Positions 62,329 through 64,000 of a stretch of DNA of 64,000 bases are shown one piece after another (the first letter of the stretch is position 1; the number at the start of each line of letters is the position of its first letter). A program made the translations under genes and the position numbers. Source of the stretch: Chryseobacterium indologenes (GTDB taxonomy: Bacteria > Bacteroidota > Bacteroidia > Flavobacteriales > Weeksellaceae); NCBI GenBank assembly GCA_001013295.1, contig LAZY01000033.1, positions 151,503 to 215,502 of the forward strand, in the 5' to 3' direction. Below the pieces are notes generated by a model. That model worked only from the letters and a program-made list of their open reading frames with translations, was not told the origin of the DNA and made no database searches.

Positions 62329-63102
62329 TTATTTAATCATGATTTTTTTAGAATATGTTTTTCCTTCTTTCGTTTGAATCGTCATGAAGTAAACGCCCTC
62401 CGGCTGTTGGGAGTTAAATGTTTTCGATCCCAGTTTAGTACGGTATACCTCTTTTCCTGAAGTATTAGTAAGTGCAACTTCAGCTCCTTCCAGTGGAATA
62501 TTGGCATCAAGGGTAATTTGTCCGGCCTGGCTGTTGGCCATGATATTAACTAATGGGTCCTGGTAGGCGTAATAAATTCTGAATCCACCTCCAAGGCTCA
62601 GTACTCCGCCGGTCAATCCGATTCTGATTCCGTCATAAGGTTTTGAAGGTTTGAATTCAACAGTACCTCTGTTTGGAGTTGCTCCCAGCTTAAGAAGGCT
62701 TACATCAATTGTTCTGCGGTCGTCATTGGAAGTTCCTCCATTCATCGTTTCCAGAGTTACCCCGCTTAGCAATTGTACAGATAAAGGAATGTCATCTGTC
62801 CCGATCCCTACAACCAGTCTTGTATCCGGCCTTAGTTCAGGGAAGATTAATGTTTGCTGGATTCCGCCCAATAATGCTGTTCCCAGAATCATTGTAGAAT
62901 AATCATTCTCGTTGTTTCCTACAGCATTTAAAGCATTTTCTATGCGGCAGCCTAAACAGGCTACTCCAAATACACCTGAGCTTTGAGCGTGAGCATAGAC
63001 TCTGTTCTGTCCAAATGATAATGTGCTGGCAGAGACCAAAAATAAAGCAATAAGCGCAGCTTTAAATGAGCGCTGATTTCCCAAAAGTAAATTAAATTTC
63101 AT
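62329..63102 (-). CDS. T9SS type A sorting-domain protein, paralog 3
   Basis: 257 residues from the ATG at 63102; an upstream in-frame start at 63135 would add 11 non-signal residues. Signal to SFGQ. The module has FGVACLGCRIENALNAVGNNENDYSTM, QTLIFPELRP, LVVGIGTDDIPLSVQLLSGVTLETMNG, with the same order as the paralogs, and the C-terminal sorting domain ends SKKIMIK. It shares the two-cysteine C-x-G-C pattern. Like paralog 2, it has no central domain. It may be the source copy of the family. Confidence 0.85.
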   Translation of the reverse strand: MKFNLLLGNQRSFKAALIALFLVSASTLSFGQNRVYAHAQSSGVFGVACLGCRIENALNAVGNNENDYSTMILGTALLGGIQQTLIFPELRPDTRLVVGIGTDDIPLSVQLLSGVTLETMNGGTSNDDRRTIDVSLLKLGATPNRGTVEFKPSKPYDGIRIGLTGGVLSLGGGFRIYYAYQDPLVNIMANSQAGQITLDANIPLEGAEVALTNTSGKEVYRTKLGSKTFNSQQPEGVYFMTIQTKEGKTYSKKIMIK

Positions 63103-63132
63103 GTTATCTAGATTTGTATGAATTGATTGAGT

Positions 63133-63140
63133 CAAATTTA
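63133..63140 (-). promoter_or_regulatory. Candidate -7 box for T9SS paralog 3
   Basis: The minus strand reads TAAATTTG (TAnnTTTG), 31 bases before the ATG at 63102. Confidence 0.4.
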
Positions 63141-63889
63141 ATGATTAAAAGGAAAAGTAGAAAATAATATTTCTAATTTTGGTGATTTTTTTAAATTGTA
63201 TAGTATTTGTGCATTATTTAGCTTGTTAAGACGTTGTATTTTATATAATATTACTTAATTCATGAATATTATTATTAATAAATCTTATCTGTCAAATACT
63301 ACGATGTATTGATAAGCCTCTAATAAGCCGATATAAAACAGGCAGTCTCAAAAATTGAAAGTAGTAACTGGATATAGATTGATAATTGAAGATCCTATAG
63401 ATTCAAAGGCTGATATTATATTTTAGTGACAGCTTCTATATGTACGCTTCACAAGAATCAATGCATTGATTACCTCTTTGCTCCCTTTAAATAGCACAGC
63501 ACCAAAATAAAAAACTTTGCGTTTAAAAAAACATCGATTTATTTCAAACTAACACACAAAACTTTTTAAGCAAGCTGAGAAATATATCGATACCTGATGA
63601 AGAATTTACAGTCTTACTTTGACAAGCAAAAATAAAGCATACTTATGTTGAAGGCCCATCTGGGACCGTTGCTTCAGATCTGTAAAGAACAAAATACCGA
63701 TTGCCTAAGCTCTTTGGTTAGAGGGAAGGATAGGGGAGTTAAAAGTAAGAATACATCTATGGTTTTATCTTTTAATAACACGACACATAGACGTGATTCA
63801 AGATTAAGTGGCTTCTTAATTTGTGGAATAAATCTGATTGCTTTTTAACAGTTAAAGGTATAATAAAGAGGACTCAAATTGAATTTATA
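63141..63889. other. Gene-poor AT-rich stretch
   Basis: No convincing gene on either strand over about 750 bases. A short frame at 63645-63848 lacks any family features. The sequence CAGTCTCAAAAATTG at 63343-63357 resembles the insertion-sequence end at 63894-63908 (14 of 15 bases), in the same orientation, so part of this stretch may be an insertion-sequence relic. Confidence 0.5.
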
Positions 63890-64000
63890 GGATCAGTCTC
63901 AAAAGTTGGGGGAAATGTTAAGTTGATGTATCTTAGAATTATGTTAAGCGATCACGAACTTCTCAAATTATTACTTCCAGAATTTTTAGTTGAATATTTT
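63890..64000 (+). mobile_element. Left end of an insertion sequence, cut by the window edge
   Basis: The putative end begins GGATCAGTCTCAAAAGTTGG and leads after 50 bases into a transposase-like start. The other end is beyond the window, so terminal repeats and target duplication cannot be checked. Confidence 0.5.
63941..64000 (+). CDS. Transposase N-terminus (ISAon1-like), partial
   Basis: Twenty codons from the ATG at 63941 read MLSDHELLKLLLPEFLVEYF and run off the right edge. The LLPEFLVE motif is typical of the N-terminal part of ISAon1-type transposases in Chryseobacterium. Catalytic residues are out of view. Confidence 0.6.
   Translation, partial: MLSDHELLKLLLPEFLVEYF

Noticed and set aside
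63645..63848. 67-codon open frame in the right gene-poor stretch
   Set aside because: No domain and no signal peptide, and it lies next to a probable insertion-sequence relic.

Overview
The window is a chromosomal segment of a Bacteroidota bacterium, most likely Chryseobacterium or a close relative in the Weeksellaceae (Flavobacteriia). The evidence is low GC content, two SusC/SusD pairs, type IX secretion (T9SS) C-terminal sorting domains, signal peptides ending in A-Q, repeated TAnnTTTG (-7) promoter boxes, a BshC bacillithiol gene and a GYDIA-type GHMP kinase. No tRNA, rRNA or CRISPR array was seen.

Layout. (1) 1-7571, minus strand: a surface-polysaccharide cluster with UDP-glucose dehydrogenase, RmlB, RmlA, a Wzm/Wzt ABC exporter, a glycosyltransferase-like protein, an FdtA-type ketoisomerase and the start of an FdtC-type N-acetyltransferase. 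Together these suggest dTDP-3-acetamido-3,6-dideoxyhexose synthesis and ABC-dependent glycan export. (2) 7681-12605: rimP-nusA-infB with a good promoter, a hairpin in the leader and a strong terminator. (3) 13343-27448: a SusC/SusD pair, a putative porin, bshC, a LysM/periplasmic-binding protein, fabD, a GHMP kinase and pckA, then aroQ on the minus strand. (4) 28145-32872: a SAM (S-box) riboswitch with a terminator in front of a second SusC/SusD pair, which suggests regulated uptake of a sulfur or methionine-related nutrient. (5) 34041-44708: a heavy-metal resistance island with a DUF6660-like small protein, a CzcA-CzcC fusion, a CzcB adaptor, a bestrophin, a CDF transporter, a Fur-family regulator and a Zn/Cd P-type ATPase. 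Two near-identical palindromes sit at identical spacing from the -7 boxes in front of the RND gene and the ATPase gene. (6) 45656-51792: a probable copper/redox island with two paralogous small Cys proteins, a YHS lipoprotein, SCO, a secreted superoxide dismutase, an MbnP/MbnH pair and an outer-membrane protein. Intergenic repeats lie among these genes. (7) 52151-59162: a cobalamin-riboswitch operon with a TonB receptor and three surface proteins. (8) 59224-63140: a decayed surface-protein fragment and three tandem paralogous T9SS-secreted proteins on the minus strand. (9) The right edge enters an insertion sequence, seen as a transposase N-terminus.

The strongest candidates for something undescribed are the shared operator in the metal island, the small Cys-motif proteins with a Pro-Pro C-terminus beside metal genes, the internal signal peptide in the CzcA-CzcC fusion, and the tandem T9SS paralogs. 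Functions come from motifs read by eye. No database search was run.
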